Source: an uncultured Clostridium sp. | GTDB taxonomy: Bacteria > Bacillota_I > Bacilli_A > RF39 > UBA660 | Assembly (NCBI GenBank): GCA_946414595.1 | Contig: CAMKPE010000001.1 | Location: forward strand, 110,917-174,916 | Reading direction: 5' to 3' | DNA: 64,000 nucleotides | Shown: positions 1-8,627 of the stretch, piece after piece | How positions within the stretch are numbered: the first letter of the stretch is position 1 | Layout: each line of letters opens with the position of its first letter | Notes under the pieces: generated by a model | The model's database searches: none | What the model was told of the DNA's origin: nothing | Seen by the model: the letters and a program-made list of their open reading frames with translations, nothing else | Translations under genes and position numbers: made by a program

Positions 1-2
1 TA

Positions 3-260
3 TTTGAAAAGACTTCTAAAATATCTCTTCAAGATATAATAGATGCCGATAAAAAGGGAAACAAAGAAACTAAGAAAATAGCTTCTCCTTATACAATTAT
101 TAAACCTAAGAAAAAGAGTAAAATGCCTATTCTTGTTGGTTTATTAACAGTAGTAATAATAATGTTAATGATAATAATAGTATTTAGTTTAATTAGACCT
201 AAAGGTAAGATTATTACTAACGAATTAAGAGATAGAGGTGTATTATATGAACTTGCCTAA
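3..260 (+). CDS. C-terminal part of a RodZ/YmfM-like membrane protein (5' end outside window)
   Basis: An open frame enters from the left edge and stops with TAA at 258-260. The visible 85 residues hold a Lys-rich cytosolic segment, one hydrophobic helix (roughly residues 41-65) and a short tail of about 20 residues. In Bacillus the gene just before pgsA is ymfM (RodZ), a helix-turn-helix protein with one membrane span that works with the MreB elongation machinery; the position and the basic-linker/TM layout fit that. The diagnostic HTH lies outside the window, and the tail after the TM is too short for the usual RodZ outer domain. The frame overlaps the pgsA start by 14 bases, suggesting translational coupling. 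Family assignment is inference from context. Confidence 0.5.
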   Translation, partial: FEKTSKISLQDIIDADKKGNKETKKIASPYTIIKPKKKSKMPILVGLLTVVIIMLMIIIVFSLIRPKGKIITNELRDRGVLYELA

Positions 261-855
261 TAAGTTAACTATTACAAGATTGATACTATCAGTATTGATA
301 ATAATTATATTATGTACTCCGTTTTATGATTTAGGTATAGATATACCTAAAGGTCCAGTAATTGAAGGTAATGAACTTCCATGGACTTATATAGTAGCTG
401 GTGTATTATTTGTAATAGCAAGTATAACTGATTACTTAGATGGACATATAGCAAGAAAAAGAGGGCTTGTTACAAACACTGGAAAAATGTTAGATGCAAT
501 AGCTGATAAAGTATTAGTAAACTCAGTATTAATAATACTTGCATCATCTAGCAAAAATGGTGTTCATGTAATAATCCCAGTAATAATAGTATTAAGAGAT
601 ATAATTGTTAATGCAATTAAAATGGAAGCAGCATCTCGTGGTAAAGTAGTAGCAGCAATTGGAAGTGGAAAAATTAAGACAGCAGCACTTATGATTGGTA
701 TTACACTTAAGTTCTTTGGAAACATGCCATTCGAACTTAAATCATGGGCAGTAGCAGACTTCTTCTTATACTTTGCAACAATCATGTCAATCGTATCTAT
801 GATCCAATACTATAAGATAAATAAAAAACTAATTATAGATGAAAATAGTAAGTAA
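247..855 (+). CDS. pgsA: CDP-diacylglycerol--glycerol-3-phosphate 3-phosphatidyltransferase
   Basis: This membrane enzyme makes phosphatidylglycerophosphate from CDP-diacylglycerol and glycerol-3-phosphate, the committed step to phosphatidylglycerol. The CDP-alcohol phosphatidyltransferase signature D-x2-D-G-x2-A-R-x8-G-x3-D-x3-D is complete (starts TDYLDGHIAR, ends LDAIAD). Several hydrophobic helices flank it. A GTG at 238 extends the frame, but GAGGTG at 235-240 is the ribosome binding site and places the start at ATG 247, giving MNLPNKLTITR, the usual PgsA N-terminus, and 202 residues. It overlaps the upstream rodZ-like gene and ends in its own terminator. Confidence 0.95.
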   Translation: MNLPNKLTITRLILSVLIIIILCTPFYDLGIDIPKGPVIEGNELPWTYIVAGVLFVIASITDYLDGHIARKRGLVTNTGKMLDAIADKVLVNSVLIILASSSKNGVHVIIPVIIVLRDIIVNAIKMEAASRGKVVAAIGSGKIKTAALMIGITLKFFGNMPFELKSWAVADFFLYFATIMSIVSMIQYYKINKKLIIDENSK

Positions 856-860
856 AAAAT

Positions 861-889
861 AGGATTTCTTAATAGAAATTCTTTTTTTT
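861..889 (+). terminator. Intrinsic terminator after pgsA
   Basis: A 9-bp stem (861-869 with 874-882, one G-T wobble) with a 4-base loop is followed by seven T. It separates pgsA from recA. Confidence 0.85.
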
Positions 890-919
890 ACCCTTATTTT
901 ACACAGTAAAAATTAAAAT

Positions 920-933
920 CGAACAAATGTATG
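920..933 (+). promoter_or_regulatory. LexA (SOS) box upstream of recA
   Basis: CGAACAAATGTATG matches 12 of 14 positions of the Bacillus/Firmicutes LexA operator CGAACRNRYGTTYC. It ends 8 bases before the recA -35 box, where a repressor could block polymerase. This suggests classical SOS control of recA; lexA itself is not in the window. Confidence 0.75.
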
Positions 934-941
934 AAAAAGTA

Positions 942-970
942 TTGCAATTTAATTTTAATTAGTGTATGAT
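942..970 (+). promoter_or_regulatory. recA promoter
   Basis: TTGCAA at 942-947 and TATGAT at 965-970 are separated by 17 bases, a sigma-A type arrangement. The predicted transcript start lies about 30 bases before the recA ATG and just downstream of the LexA box. Confidence 0.8.
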
Positions 971-1004
971 AATTTTGTAAGTAAATATGTGGAGGAATAT
1001 TAAT

Positions 1005-2021
1005 ATGGCAAACGTAGATAAGGATAAAGCACTTGAACAAGTGTTAAATGATATAGAAAAACAATTTGGTAAAGGATCAATAATGCGTCTTGGTGAAAGT
1101 AAGCATATGGAAGTAGATGTATGCTCAAGTGGTTCTTTATCACTTGATATAGCACTAGGAGTAGGAGGATATCCTAAGGGAAGAATTATAGAAATATATG
1201 GACCTGAATCTAGTGGTAAAACAACTTTTGCATTACACGCAATTGCAGAAGTACAAAAGAAGGGTGGAAGAGCAGCATTTATCGATGCAGAACATGCTCT
1301 TGATCCAACATATGCTAAGAACTTAGGAGTTAATATAAATGAGTTATTACTATCTCAACCAGATACAGGAGAACAAGCATTAGAAATATGTGAAGCCCTA
1401 GTTAGAAGTGAAGCAGTAAGTATTATAGTAATTGACTCAGTAGCAGCATTAGTACCACAAGCAGAAATTGATGGTGAAATGGGTGACTCACATGTAGGTC
1501 TTCAAGCAAGACTTATGAGCCAAGCATTAAGAAAATTATCTGGTGCTATTAACAAGACAAAAACAATTTGTATTTTCATAAATCAATTACGTGAAAAAGT
1601 TGGAGTTATGTTTGGGAACCCTGAAACAACTCCAGGAGGAAGAGCACTTAAATTCTACTCAACAATAAGACTTGAAGTAAGAAGAAGCGAACAAATTAAA
1701 GTTGGAGATCAAGTATTAGGAAGTAAGACTTCAATTAAAGTTGTTAAAAACAAAGTTGCACCTCCATTCAAAACTGCAAACGTAGATATTATGTATGGCG
1801 AAGGTGTATCTAAAGAAGGAGAATTAATTGAACTTGCAAGCAATGCTGGAATAATCGAAAAGAGTGGAGCATGGTTTGCATACAACGGTGAAAAGATTGG
1901 ACAAGGAAAAGAAAATGTTAAATTACTTCTTAAAGAAAACAAAGAATTATGTAATGAAATTGAAGAAAAAACTAGAGAATATTATGGTGTCGGAACAAAA
2001 GATACTAAAAAAGATAAGTAA
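1005..2021 (+). CDS. recA: Recombinase RecA
   Basis: RecA forms ATP-dependent filaments on single-stranded DNA, drives strand exchange and stimulates LexA self-cleavage. Walker A GPESSGKT, the segment [15 protein letters not shown] and the DNA-binding loop region [20 protein letters not shown] are all present. An ATG at 987 extends the frame, but GGAGGA at 991-996 would lie inside that reading; it gives good spacing (8) to ATG 1005, yielding [12 protein letters not shown] and 338 residues, near the normal 340-350. The acidic/lysine tail is typical. The gene is monocistronic, between its own SOS-controlled promoter and a strong terminator. cinA, normally between pgsA and recA, is absent. Confidence 0.98.
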   Translation: MANVDKDKALEQVLNDIEKQFGKGSIMRLGESKHMEVDVCSSGSLSLDIALGVGGYPKGRIIEIYGPESSGKTTFALHAIAEVQKKGGRAAFIDAEHALDPTYAKNLGVNINELLLSQPDTGEQALEICEALVRSEAVSIIVIDSVAALVPQAEIDGEMGDSHVGLQARLMSQALRKLSGAINKTKTICIFINQLREKVGVMFGNPETTPGGRALKFYSTIRLEVRRSEQIKVGDQVLGSKTSIKVVKNKVAPPFKTANVDIMYGEGVSKEGELIELASNAGIIEKSGAWFAYNGEKIGQGKENVKLLLKENKELCNEIEEKTREYYGVGTKDTKKDK

Positions 2022-2023
2022 TT

Positions 2024-2052
2024 AAAAGTTAATCATAGCGATTAACTTTTTT
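2024..2052 (+). terminator. Intrinsic terminator after recA
   Basis: A perfect 10-bp stem (2024-2033 with 2041-2050) with a 7-base loop runs into a T tract. It starts 3 bases after the stop codon. Confidence 0.9.
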
Positions 2053-2066
2053 CTTACAAAAAAACT

Positions 2067-2095
2067 TTGACTTTATTTAGTAAACATCCTACAAT
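2067..2095 (+). promoter_or_regulatory. rny promoter
   Basis: TTGACT (2067-2072) and TACAAT (2090-2095) are spaced by 17 bases. The 5' leader before rny would be about 65 bases, AT-rich and without obvious structure. Confidence 0.8.
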
Positions 2096-2165
2096 AGAAG
2101 TAGTGATATTAAATTTTAATTAAATAAATTTTTAATATACAAATAGAAAAAATGGAGGAAAGAAT

Positions 2166-3716
2166 ATGGATATTTTGATCTCTATTTTGCTAGTTGTAGT
2201 TGGAGTGTCAGTAGGGTTTTTAGTTAATTACCTTATTAACAATAATAAGGTAAATAATTCTAATAAAAAAGCTGAAGAAATAATTGATAAAGCTAAAAAG
2301 GATGCTGAAAAAGCTAAGAGAGATTCGCTTTTTGAAGCAAAAGAAGAAATTCACAAATTAAAAATCGAAGCAGATAAAGAAGTTAAAGAGAAAAAAGAAG
2401 AACTTAAAGTTTCTGAAGATAGACTAATTCAAAGAGAAAATAACATGGATAAACGTGATGAGTTATTCCAAAAAAGAGAATTAGCATTAGAAGAAAAAGA
2501 AAAATCAATTATAGAATCTCAAAAAGATATCCAATTAGAATATGCAAAAATAGATGAACTAAAACAACAAGAACTTGATCAACTTTCTAAGATTTCTAAG
2601 TTATCTAAAGATGAAGCTAAGAAACTTGTTATGAAGAAAGTTGAAGAAACAATGTCAAAAGAAATATCTGAGTATATTAAAGAGCGTGAAGATGAAGCTA
2701 AACTTGAAGCTGATAAGAAAGCTAAAAATTTAATTGCTATTTCTATGCAAAGATATGCTGCAGACATTGCAAATGAACAAACTGTAACAGTTGTAAATCT
2801 TCCTGATGATGAAATGAAGGGAAGAATAATTGGTAGGGAAGGAAGAAACATAAGAACTATTGAAGCTATCACTGGTGTAGATTTAATTATTGATGATACA
2901 CCTGAAGCAGTAGTACTTTCATCATTCGACCCACTAAGAAGAGAAATCGCAAGAGTAACACTTGAAACATTAATTAAAGATGGAAGAATCCATCCAACAA
3001 GAATTGAAGAATTATATGATAAAGTATGCAAAGAAATGAAACAAAAGATTGTTGAATTTGGTAATGATGCTTTATTTGAATTAGGACTTACTAAAGTAGA
3101 TCCTGAATTAATCGAAATAATTGGTAAATTGCATTTTAGAACAAGTTATGGACAAAATGCATTACAACATTCAATTGAAGTTGCACATTTATCTGGATTA
3201 CTTGCTAGTGAATTTGGAGAAAACGTACAACTTGCTAAAAGAGCTGGATTACTTCACGACATTGGAAAAGCAATTGACCATGAAGTTGAAGGAAGCCACG
3301 TTGAAATTGGTGTTGATATAGCAAAAAGATTCCATGAAAATGATGTAGTAGTTAATTCAATTGCATCACACCATGGTGATACTGAAGCTAAGTCAACAAT
3401 TGCTGTAATAGTAGCAATTGCTGATGCTTTATCTGCATCACGTCCAGGAGCAAGAAATGACTCATTAGAAAACTATATCAAGAGACTTGAACAACTTGAA
3501 AATGTTGCAAATGATATGCCAGGAATTGACAAGACATTCGCAGTTCAAGCAGGAAGAGAATTAAGAGTTATAGTTAAACCTGAAGAAGTTGATGATTTAG
3601 GAGCTCATAAGATTGCAAGAGACGTTAAAGAGAAGATTGAATCTACAATGCAATATCCTGGAACTATTAAAGTTACAGTAGTAAGAGAAACAAGAGCACA
3701 AGAAGAAGCAAAATAA
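2166..3716 (+). CDS. rny: Ribonuclease Y
   Basis: RNase Y is the membrane-bound endoribonuclease that starts mRNA decay in many Gram-positive bacteria. The 516 residues show the full family order: an N-terminal membrane anchor (about residues 1-23), a long charged coiled coil (about 30-190), a KH RNA-binding domain around [15 protein letters not shown] (about 220), and an HD domain with the metal-binding HD in [12 protein letters not shown] (about 365). Length equals the usual 510-520. GGAGGA lies 6-7 bases before ATG 2166. It has its own promoter and a terminator that overlaps its 3' end. In this lineage it would act together with RNase J (4527-6200). Confidence 0.97.
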   Translation: MDILISILLVVVGVSVGFLVNYLINNNKVNNSNKKAEEIIDKAKKDAEKAKRDSLFEAKEEIHKLKIEADKEVKEKKEELKVSEDRLIQRENNMDKRDELFQKRELALEEKEKSIIESQKDIQLEYAKIDELKQQELDQLSKISKLSKDEAKKLVMKKVEETMSKEISEYIKEREDEAKLEADKKAKNLIAISMQRYAADIANEQTVTVVNLPDDEMKGRIIGREGRNIRTIEAITGVDLIIDDTPEAVVLSSFDPLRREIARVTLETLIKDGRIHPTRIEELYDKVCKEMKQKIVEFGNDALFELGLTKVDPELIEIIGKLHFRTSYGQNALQHSIEVAHLSGLLASEFGENVQLAKRAGLLHDIGKAIDHEVEGSHVEIGVDIAKRFHENDVVVNSIASHHGDTEAKSTIAVIVAIADALSASRPGARNDSLENYIKRLEQLENVANDMPGIDKTFAVQAGRELRVIVKPEEVDDLGAHKIARDVKEKIESTMQYPGTIKVTVVRETRAQEEAK

Positions 3717-3729
3717 TGCTTCTTTTTTT
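3703..3729 (+). terminator. Terminator overlapping the rny stop codon
   Basis: An 8-bp stem (3703-3710 with 3717-3724) has its 6-base loop (AAATAA) carrying the TAA stop at 3714-3716, then a T run. The hairpin is therefore partly coding. Confidence 0.85.
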
Positions 3730-3769
3730 GCAAATATGTTATACTTTTATAAAGATAGGAGAGATGAAG

Positions 3770-4495
3770 ATGAAAAAAATATTAATGGTATTATTGTTAT
3801 CAATATTATTATTACCAATGGTTGTTAAAGCAGATGCATTTAAGCCAAGTATATACTATGACCATGATGTTAAAGTAGGGGATACTGTAGACGAATATAT
3901 ATTATTCTATACTATGAATATAGGAGAATTTGAAGTAGATTATGATTCTCAGTATTTATCAATTACAAAAGATAATATTAAAATTATATACGAAGGGAAT
4001 AATTTGCTTAATAATAGTGAATTTGCTACTGTAGAAATAACAAATGGGAAAATCTTATTCAATATTAAAAAATTACCAGAACCAGAGCATGTTGTAGATG
4101 GTGATTTGGCAAGAGATTCAATTTATAATTCAATTGAATTGTCATTTATAGCATTAAAAGAAGGAGAAACTAAAATTACTACTCCATCAATGTATGAAAG
4201 AGAAAACTTTCCTTATTATGGAACATCTGCTAGTATAACAATAACTAAAAAAGACCAACCTGTAGAACCTCCAAAAGAACCTGATGAAACGGAAGGGCAA
4301 GAAAAACCTGTAGATCCTCCAAAGGGGGATAAGAATAAAGACTTAGCATTCTATGGATCTTTACTTGTAAATGTTCTACAATTAATAGCAATTATCATTT
4401 TAGTAGTTGTTGGTAAGAAAAGAAGTAAAGCAAAACAAGAGCCAAAGATTGAAGTAGTAGAAGAACCAAAAGAAGAAATAGAAAAAACAAAATAA
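3770..4495 (+). CDS. Secreted type I membrane protein with cohesin-like fold (predicted)
   Basis: This 241-residue protein has a signal peptide (MKKILMVLLLSILLLPMVV, cleavage after KADA), an extracellular beta-rich domain of about 140 residues, a Pro/Glu linker (residues about 165-195), one transmembrane helix (about 202-222) and a short charged cytosolic tail. The outer domain has cohesin-like features: VKVGDTVDEY near the start, then FEVDYDSQYL, and late IELSFIALKEGETKI. This resembles the outer part of the protein at 8628-10190. ATG 3764 is also in frame, but AGGAGA at 3757-3762 is spaced best for ATG 3770. Function unknown; a docking role for dockerin-tagged proteins is inference. Confidence 0.6.
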   Translation: MKKILMVLLLSILLLPMVVKADAFKPSIYYDHDVKVGDTVDEYILFYTMNIGEFEVDYDSQYLSITKDNIKIIYEGNNLLNNSEFATVEITNGKILFNIKKLPEPEHVVDGDLARDSIYNSIELSFIALKEGETKITTPSMYERENFPYYGTSASITITKKDQPVEPPKEPDETEGQEKPVDPPKGDKNKDLAFYGSLLVNVLQLIAIIILVVVGKKRSKAKQEPKIEVVEEPKEEIEKTK

Positions 4496-4496
4496 T

Positions 4497-4526
4497 AAAA
4501 ATATCCACATATTTGTGGATATTTTT
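4497..4526. terminator. Bidirectional terminator between 3770 gene and RNase J
   Basis: The 9-bp stem 4501-4509/4514-4522 is flanked by A on the left and T on the right, so it can stop transcripts from both converging genes. Confidence 0.85.
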
Positions 4527-6200
4527 TTATCTTTTAATATCTAATATTACTGGTAAGATAATTGGCTTTCTTGCTGTTAGTTCATATATGTAAGGGAATA
4601 GGTCAGCAGTTATTTGACTCTTAATATCATTAAATGAGACATTTCCTTCTTTTAATTTTTCAAGTATTATCTTTTCAGCCATTGCTTCTATTTTACTAAG
4701 CAATTCTTCATTTTCATTTATTAATACGAATCCTCTTGTTGTTATGTTAGGGTGTATTAATAATTCTTTTTTCTTCATATCTATGTTTGCAATTACTACA
4801 AGTATTCCATCACTAGCCATAACTTTTCTATCGTGAAGTACTGCACTGTTGATTTCTTCAAGTCTATTACTATCGATAAATACGTCACTTGCTTGTACAG
4901 GAACATCTTTTGTAATTACGTGATTATCAAGACTTAATACATCACCATTTCTAAGTACGAATGTGTTTTCTTTTGGAATACCACAATCAATACCTAAGTT
5001 AGCATGGTTCTTAAGCATTCTATAATCACCATGGAAAGGCATTAAATACTTAGGCTTTATTAATCTTATCATAAGCTTTAATTCTTCCATGTTAGCGTGT
5101 CCTGAAGTATGTATATCTGATAAAGATTGAGTTGTATATACTTCTACACCTTGTAGATATAATTTATTAATTGTATGACCAATACTCATAGCGTTACCAG
5201 GTATTGGTGAAGATGAGAATACTACTACATCATCTGGTCTTAATTTAATTTGTTTATGTGTCCCATTAGCAATTCTAGATAAGGCTGCTAGTGGTTCACC
5301 TTGAGAACCAGTACATAATATTGTAACTTCTTGAGGTTTTAAGTTATTTGCCTCATCTGGATCAATCAAGATATCTGGATGTTCAATATAACCACCTTCA
5401 ATAGATATCTTAATATTGTTTTCCATACTTCTTCCGAATACGCATATCTTTCTACCATGGTTATAACATGTTTCTACTATATGTTTTAATCTATATATAT
5501 TTGAAGCGAATGTTGCAATTATTATTCTTTGTGTAATATGTTTATCAAATATGTCATTTAATGCATTATCTACTCTTGCTTCACTTAAACTAATACCTTC
5601 GTTTAAAGCATTTGTAGAGTCACTGATTAATACGTCAACACCTTCTTCACCAATTCTTGCCATTTTATGTAAGTCAGCGATTGGTCCGATAGGAGTAAAG
5701 TCAAACTTGAAGTCTCCTGTTGTTACAATATTTCCATCTGGTGTCTTAACAAGAATTCCATGTGAATCTGGAATAGAGTGGGTAGTTCTAAAAAACTCCA
5801 CTTGGAAATGATTAAACTCTAATACTGTTTTATCATCATATGCATATAAATTATCATATCTTATTTCTCTATCTTGTAATTTTAATCTAATTAATTCTTT
5901 AGCTTGATTTGGGGCATAAATAGCCGGTATTTCTAATGATTGCACTAAAAATGGAATAGCACCAATATGATCTTCATGACCATGTGTTATAAGAAGTGCC
6001 TTAATCTTATCTTGATTTTGTTTTAAAAAAGAAAAGTCTGGTAAGACATAGTCTATACCTAAAAGCCCAGCATCTGGGAAACTAATACCTGCGTCAATAA
6101 TAAGAATTTCGTCATCATGCATTACACAATACATGTTTTTTCCGACTTCACCCAAACCACCTAAAATAATTATTTTAGTGTCGTTTGTTTTTTTAATCAT
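4527..6200 (-). CDS. rnj: Ribonuclease J (beta-CASP metallo-beta-lactamase)
   Basis: RNase J is an endoribonuclease and 5'-3' exoribonuclease for mRNA turnover and rRNA maturation. The metal-binding motif HGHEDHIG is present in ALLITHGHEDHIGAIPF, and the beta-CASP part follows (ATFASNIYRLKHI; later FSSSPIPGNA; HTSGHANMEE). The longest frame starts at 6227, but AGGAG lies inside it, and the start at ATG 6200 (MIKKTNDTKIIILGGLGEVG) gives 557 residues, almost the length of B. subtilis RNase J1 (555). The Shine-Dalgarno spacing of 13 is longer than ideal, so the start is the uncertain part. It converges with the 3770-4495 gene. Confidence 0.96.
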   Translation of the reverse strand: MIKKTNDTKIIILGGLGEVGKNMYCVMHDDEILIIDAGISFPDAGLLGIDYVLPDFSFLKQNQDKIKALLITHGHEDHIGAIPFLVQSLEIPAIYAPNQAKELIRLKLQDREIRYDNLYAYDDKTVLEFNHFQVEFFRTTHSIPDSHGILVKTPDGNIVTTGDFKFDFTPIGPIADLHKMARIGEEGVDVLISDSTNALNEGISLSEARVDNALNDIFDKHITQRIIIATFASNIYRLKHIVETCYNHGRKICVFGRSMENNIKISIEGGYIEHPDILIDPDEANNLKPQEVTILCTGSQGEPLAALSRIANGTHKQIKLRPDDVVVFSSSPIPGNAMSIGHTINKLYLQGVEVYTTQSLSDIHTSGHANMEELKLMIRLIKPKYLMPFHGDYRMLKNHANLGIDCGIPKENTFVLRNGDVLSLDNHVITKDVPVQASDVFIDSNRLEEINSAVLHDRKVMASDGILVVIANIDMKKKELLIHPNITTRGFVLINENEELLSKIEAMAEKIILEKLKEGNVSFNDIKSQITADLFPYIYELTARKPIILPVILDIKR

Positions 6201-6248
6201 AAAATTTAATAAACTCCTTTCTTTCATTTATAAAGAACTAACTATGAA

Positions 6249-6277
6249 ATTATACTATGAAAAATCTTTTTTGTCTA
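6249..6277 (-). promoter_or_regulatory. RNase J promoter
   Basis: On the minus strand TAGACA (6277-6272), a 17-base spacer and a consensus TATAAT (6254-6249) lie about 50 bases before the chosen start. Confidence 0.7.
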
Positions 6278-6282
6278 GGTTT

Positions 6283-6318
6283 AAGAAAAGAAAAGAAGTG
6301 AAATATTTATCACTTCTT
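6283..6318 (-). terminator. Terminator of the wall operon
   Basis: On the minus strand an 8-bp stem (6318-6311 with 6300-6293) is followed by a T/C-rich tract. It begins at the LCP stop codon and closes the three-gene operon 12442-6318. Confidence 0.65.
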
Positions 6319-8603
6319 TATTCGCTTCCTCCACCAGAATCTTCGTTGTCACCAGGAGTCTCTCCACCTGGGTTTTCACCACCTGGATTTTCACCACCTG
6401 GGTTCTCTCCACCTGGGGTTTCACCACCCGGATTTTCACCACCCGGATTTTCACCACCTGGGTTCTCACCTGGATTTTCACCACCTGGAGTTTCTCCTCC
6501 TGGATTACCTGTATTTGGTTCTTCTTCCTTTGGATTAGAATATGTTATTTCTAGTGTTAATCCACCATCTAGTATTTCTTTTACTGTAGTTCCTTTAGCA
6601 ATTGATTGTTTTACTATCTCATTCTTTGGTCTAGAAGAAGTAGTGTCATATGCTGGGTGATAATCAATCATATTTGAAAATCCATTAACCCAAGTCTTGA
6701 AATAATCTACATCTTTACCTACAAAGTCTGGAACAATACATTTTTCGTTTTCTTCATCTACTAAGCAGTCAACTTTATCTGCATTTGCAGAACCACCTTT
6801 TCTTGCGATCTTTAATATAATCTTACCATTAGGTATTAAATCAATTCTTTTTGATGCTGGATATTGTTGTTCTAATACAATGTTATCTCCTTTATTAGAT
6901 TCAGTATATTGTATTTCTGCAGTAAGACCATTACTCTTTAACCATTCTTGAGCTTTAGATAATGTCCATCCAGTCATATCAGGAAGTAGGGTATACTTCT
7001 TAGTATCGTAATATCCTTTTCCTACAACTTTTATTTGATAGTTCTCATTAATCTTATATGAGAATGTTTTAATTAAGTCTTGTTTCTTACCAGAAAGGTT
7101 ATTCTTAATTGCTTTCTTAACTTCTGATAAACTTCTTTGATTTAAGATGTAATCCCAAAGTACTAAACCGCTTCTTTCATCATAAATCATTTGACCATCA
7201 CCATCTAAGTATAGTTTTTCGATAGTAATTATTGAATCACTTGATGATGATAGTAATACATCTTTTCCTACGTTGTAGAAAGAGAAGATTGTTGATTCAC
7301 TCATATTAGTATCAAAGTTCTTAGATATTACTGCTAAAATCTTCTCTAAGTCTCCAATACTACTAAAGTTCTTCATCTTATCTAATATAGCTTGAATTAC
7401 TTCTTGTTGATGTTCTGCTCTTACAAAGTCATTTCTAGTTCCTGTTGTCCATTCTTTGCTACAGTAGTTAGCGTTGCTCTTTCTGTTTCTTGCGTATGCT
7501 AATGCTTGTTCACCATTTAATGTTTGATGACCAGCATTTATATATACCATCTTTTTTCCAAATTCTCTTTTACTGTTTTGTTCACATATCTTATAAGGCA
7601 CATCTATTTCGATACCACCTAAAGCATTAACTAAATCAACAACACCAGTAAAGTTAATCTTCATATAGTAATCTATTTTTACATCTAAGAAATTTTGTAT
7701 TGTATTGATAACACATTTAGCTCCACCTGAAGCTGAGTGAGTTATTTTATTATCTACATTATTCATACATGTAATAGGTACATAACTGTCTCTTGGAATA
7801 CTTAACATAGTTGCATGCATTGTAGTTGGATTAAATGTAACTAATATTAATGAATCTCCATTAAATGAATCAGCATTTTGTAATCCATTTACTGTTGAAT
7901 CTATTCCTATTAATAATATAGTAATTGGTTCAGATACATCTTTAGAACTTCCACTTAATTGTACTTCTTCTTTTGTAACTTCTTTTTGAGAAGTATCTAC
8001 TGCTACAACTTTTTCTCCAATATCTTCAAAGTTTTCATCTGTACTATATATATCTACAAAATTTGTTTGTAAGAATATATAACTTACTTTACCATCATAT
8101 AGATCAAGTATCATCTTACGATAATCTTGATATTCAACTAATTCATTATTCTTATCTAATGAATATTTTTTAATTATATCATCTGCTAGATTATGTTCTT
8201 CTTCAGTATTAACACCAATCTTAGCATCTTTTAAAGTACTTAACTTAACATCTTTATTTTCTTTTAATGTTACTAAACTTATTGAATATACAACTTTCTT
8301 ATTTAAGTTAGAGAAGTATGAATATATTCTATTAAGATTAAATCCTAAGAAAATAAATAGGATAGAGAAGAGTAGAAACACAATAGATGCCACTATCTTT
8401 CCTTTCTTCTTTTTCTTCTTTTTAGAGAAGAATAATTTAACAAATACAAATATATCTATTATTAAGATTACTCCAATAACAAAATATCTTATTCCTGTTT
8501 CTATTTTCTTAAACAATAATATTGATTGAATCAAGTATATGGATGCAATTATAAAAACAATTGCGAGTATACTGCTATATTGTATTTTTGTTTTTTTCTT
8601 CAT
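6318..8603 (-). CDS. LytR-CpsA-Psr (LCP) family protein with two PASTA-like domains and a Gly/Pro repeat tail
   Basis: LCP proteins move undecaprenyl-linked glycans onto peptidoglycan or protein outside the membrane. This 761-residue protein has three N-terminal membrane helices (about 10-30, 38-60, 70-93), a 100-residue pre-domain, then the LCP domain (about 225-430) with ILLIGIDS, SIPRDSYVPI, GGIEIDVPY and GEQALAYARNRK. Two PASTA-like domains follow (LLPDMTGWTLSKAQEWL; IVPDFVGKDVDYFKTW). PASTA domains bind peptidoglycan or beta-lactams in PknB and PBP2x; their fusion to LCP is unusual. The last 60 residues are repeats of GGENP/GGETP. GGAGGT precedes the start. It is last in the operon with the hydrolase and the cohesin-like protein, so a wall role is well supported; the substrate is unknown. 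Confidence 0.9.
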   Translation of the reverse strand: MKKKTKIQYSSILAIVFIIASIYLIQSILLFKKIETGIRYFVIGVILIIDIFVFVKLFFSKKKKKKKGKIVASIVFLLFSILFIFLGFNLNRIYSYFSNLNKKVVYSISLVTLKENKDVKLSTLKDAKIGVNTEEEHNLADDIIKKYSLDKNNELVEYQDYRKMILDLYDGKVSYIFLQTNFVDIYSTDENFEDIGEKVVAVDTSQKEVTKEEVQLSGSSKDVSEPITILLIGIDSTVNGLQNADSFNGDSLILVTFNPTTMHATMLSIPRDSYVPITCMNNVDNKITHSASGGAKCVINTIQNFLDVKIDYYMKINFTGVVDLVNALGGIEIDVPYKICEQNSKREFGKKMVYINAGHQTLNGEQALAYARNRKSNANYCSKEWTTGTRNDFVRAEHQQEVIQAILDKMKNFSSIGDLEKILAVISKNFDTNMSESTIFSFYNVGKDVLLSSSSDSIITIEKLYLDGDGQMIYDERSGLVLWDYILNQRSLSEVKKAIKNNLSGKKQDLIKTFSYKINENYQIKVVGKGYYDTKKYTLLPDMTGWTLSKAQEWLKSNGLTAEIQYTESNKGDNIVLEQQYPASKRIDLIPNGKIILKIARKGGSANADKVDCLVDEENEKCIVPDFVGKDVDYFKTWVNGFSNMIDYHPAYDTTSSRPKNEIVKQSIAKGTTVKEILDGGLTLEITYSNPKEEEPNTGNPGGETPGGENPGENPGGENPGGENPGGETPGGENPGGENPGGENPGGETPGDNEDSGGGSE
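6350..6515 (-). repeat. 15-bp tandem repeats coding the GGENP/GGETP tail
   Basis: About a dozen copies of a 15-bp unit code Gly-Gly-Glu-(Asn/Thr)-Pro at the C-terminus of the LCP protein. The near-identical copies can expand or contract by slippage; the product is probably a flexible extracellular stalk. Confidence 0.85.
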
Positions 8604-8627
8604 AATACCTCCATTAAAAAAAGAAGA

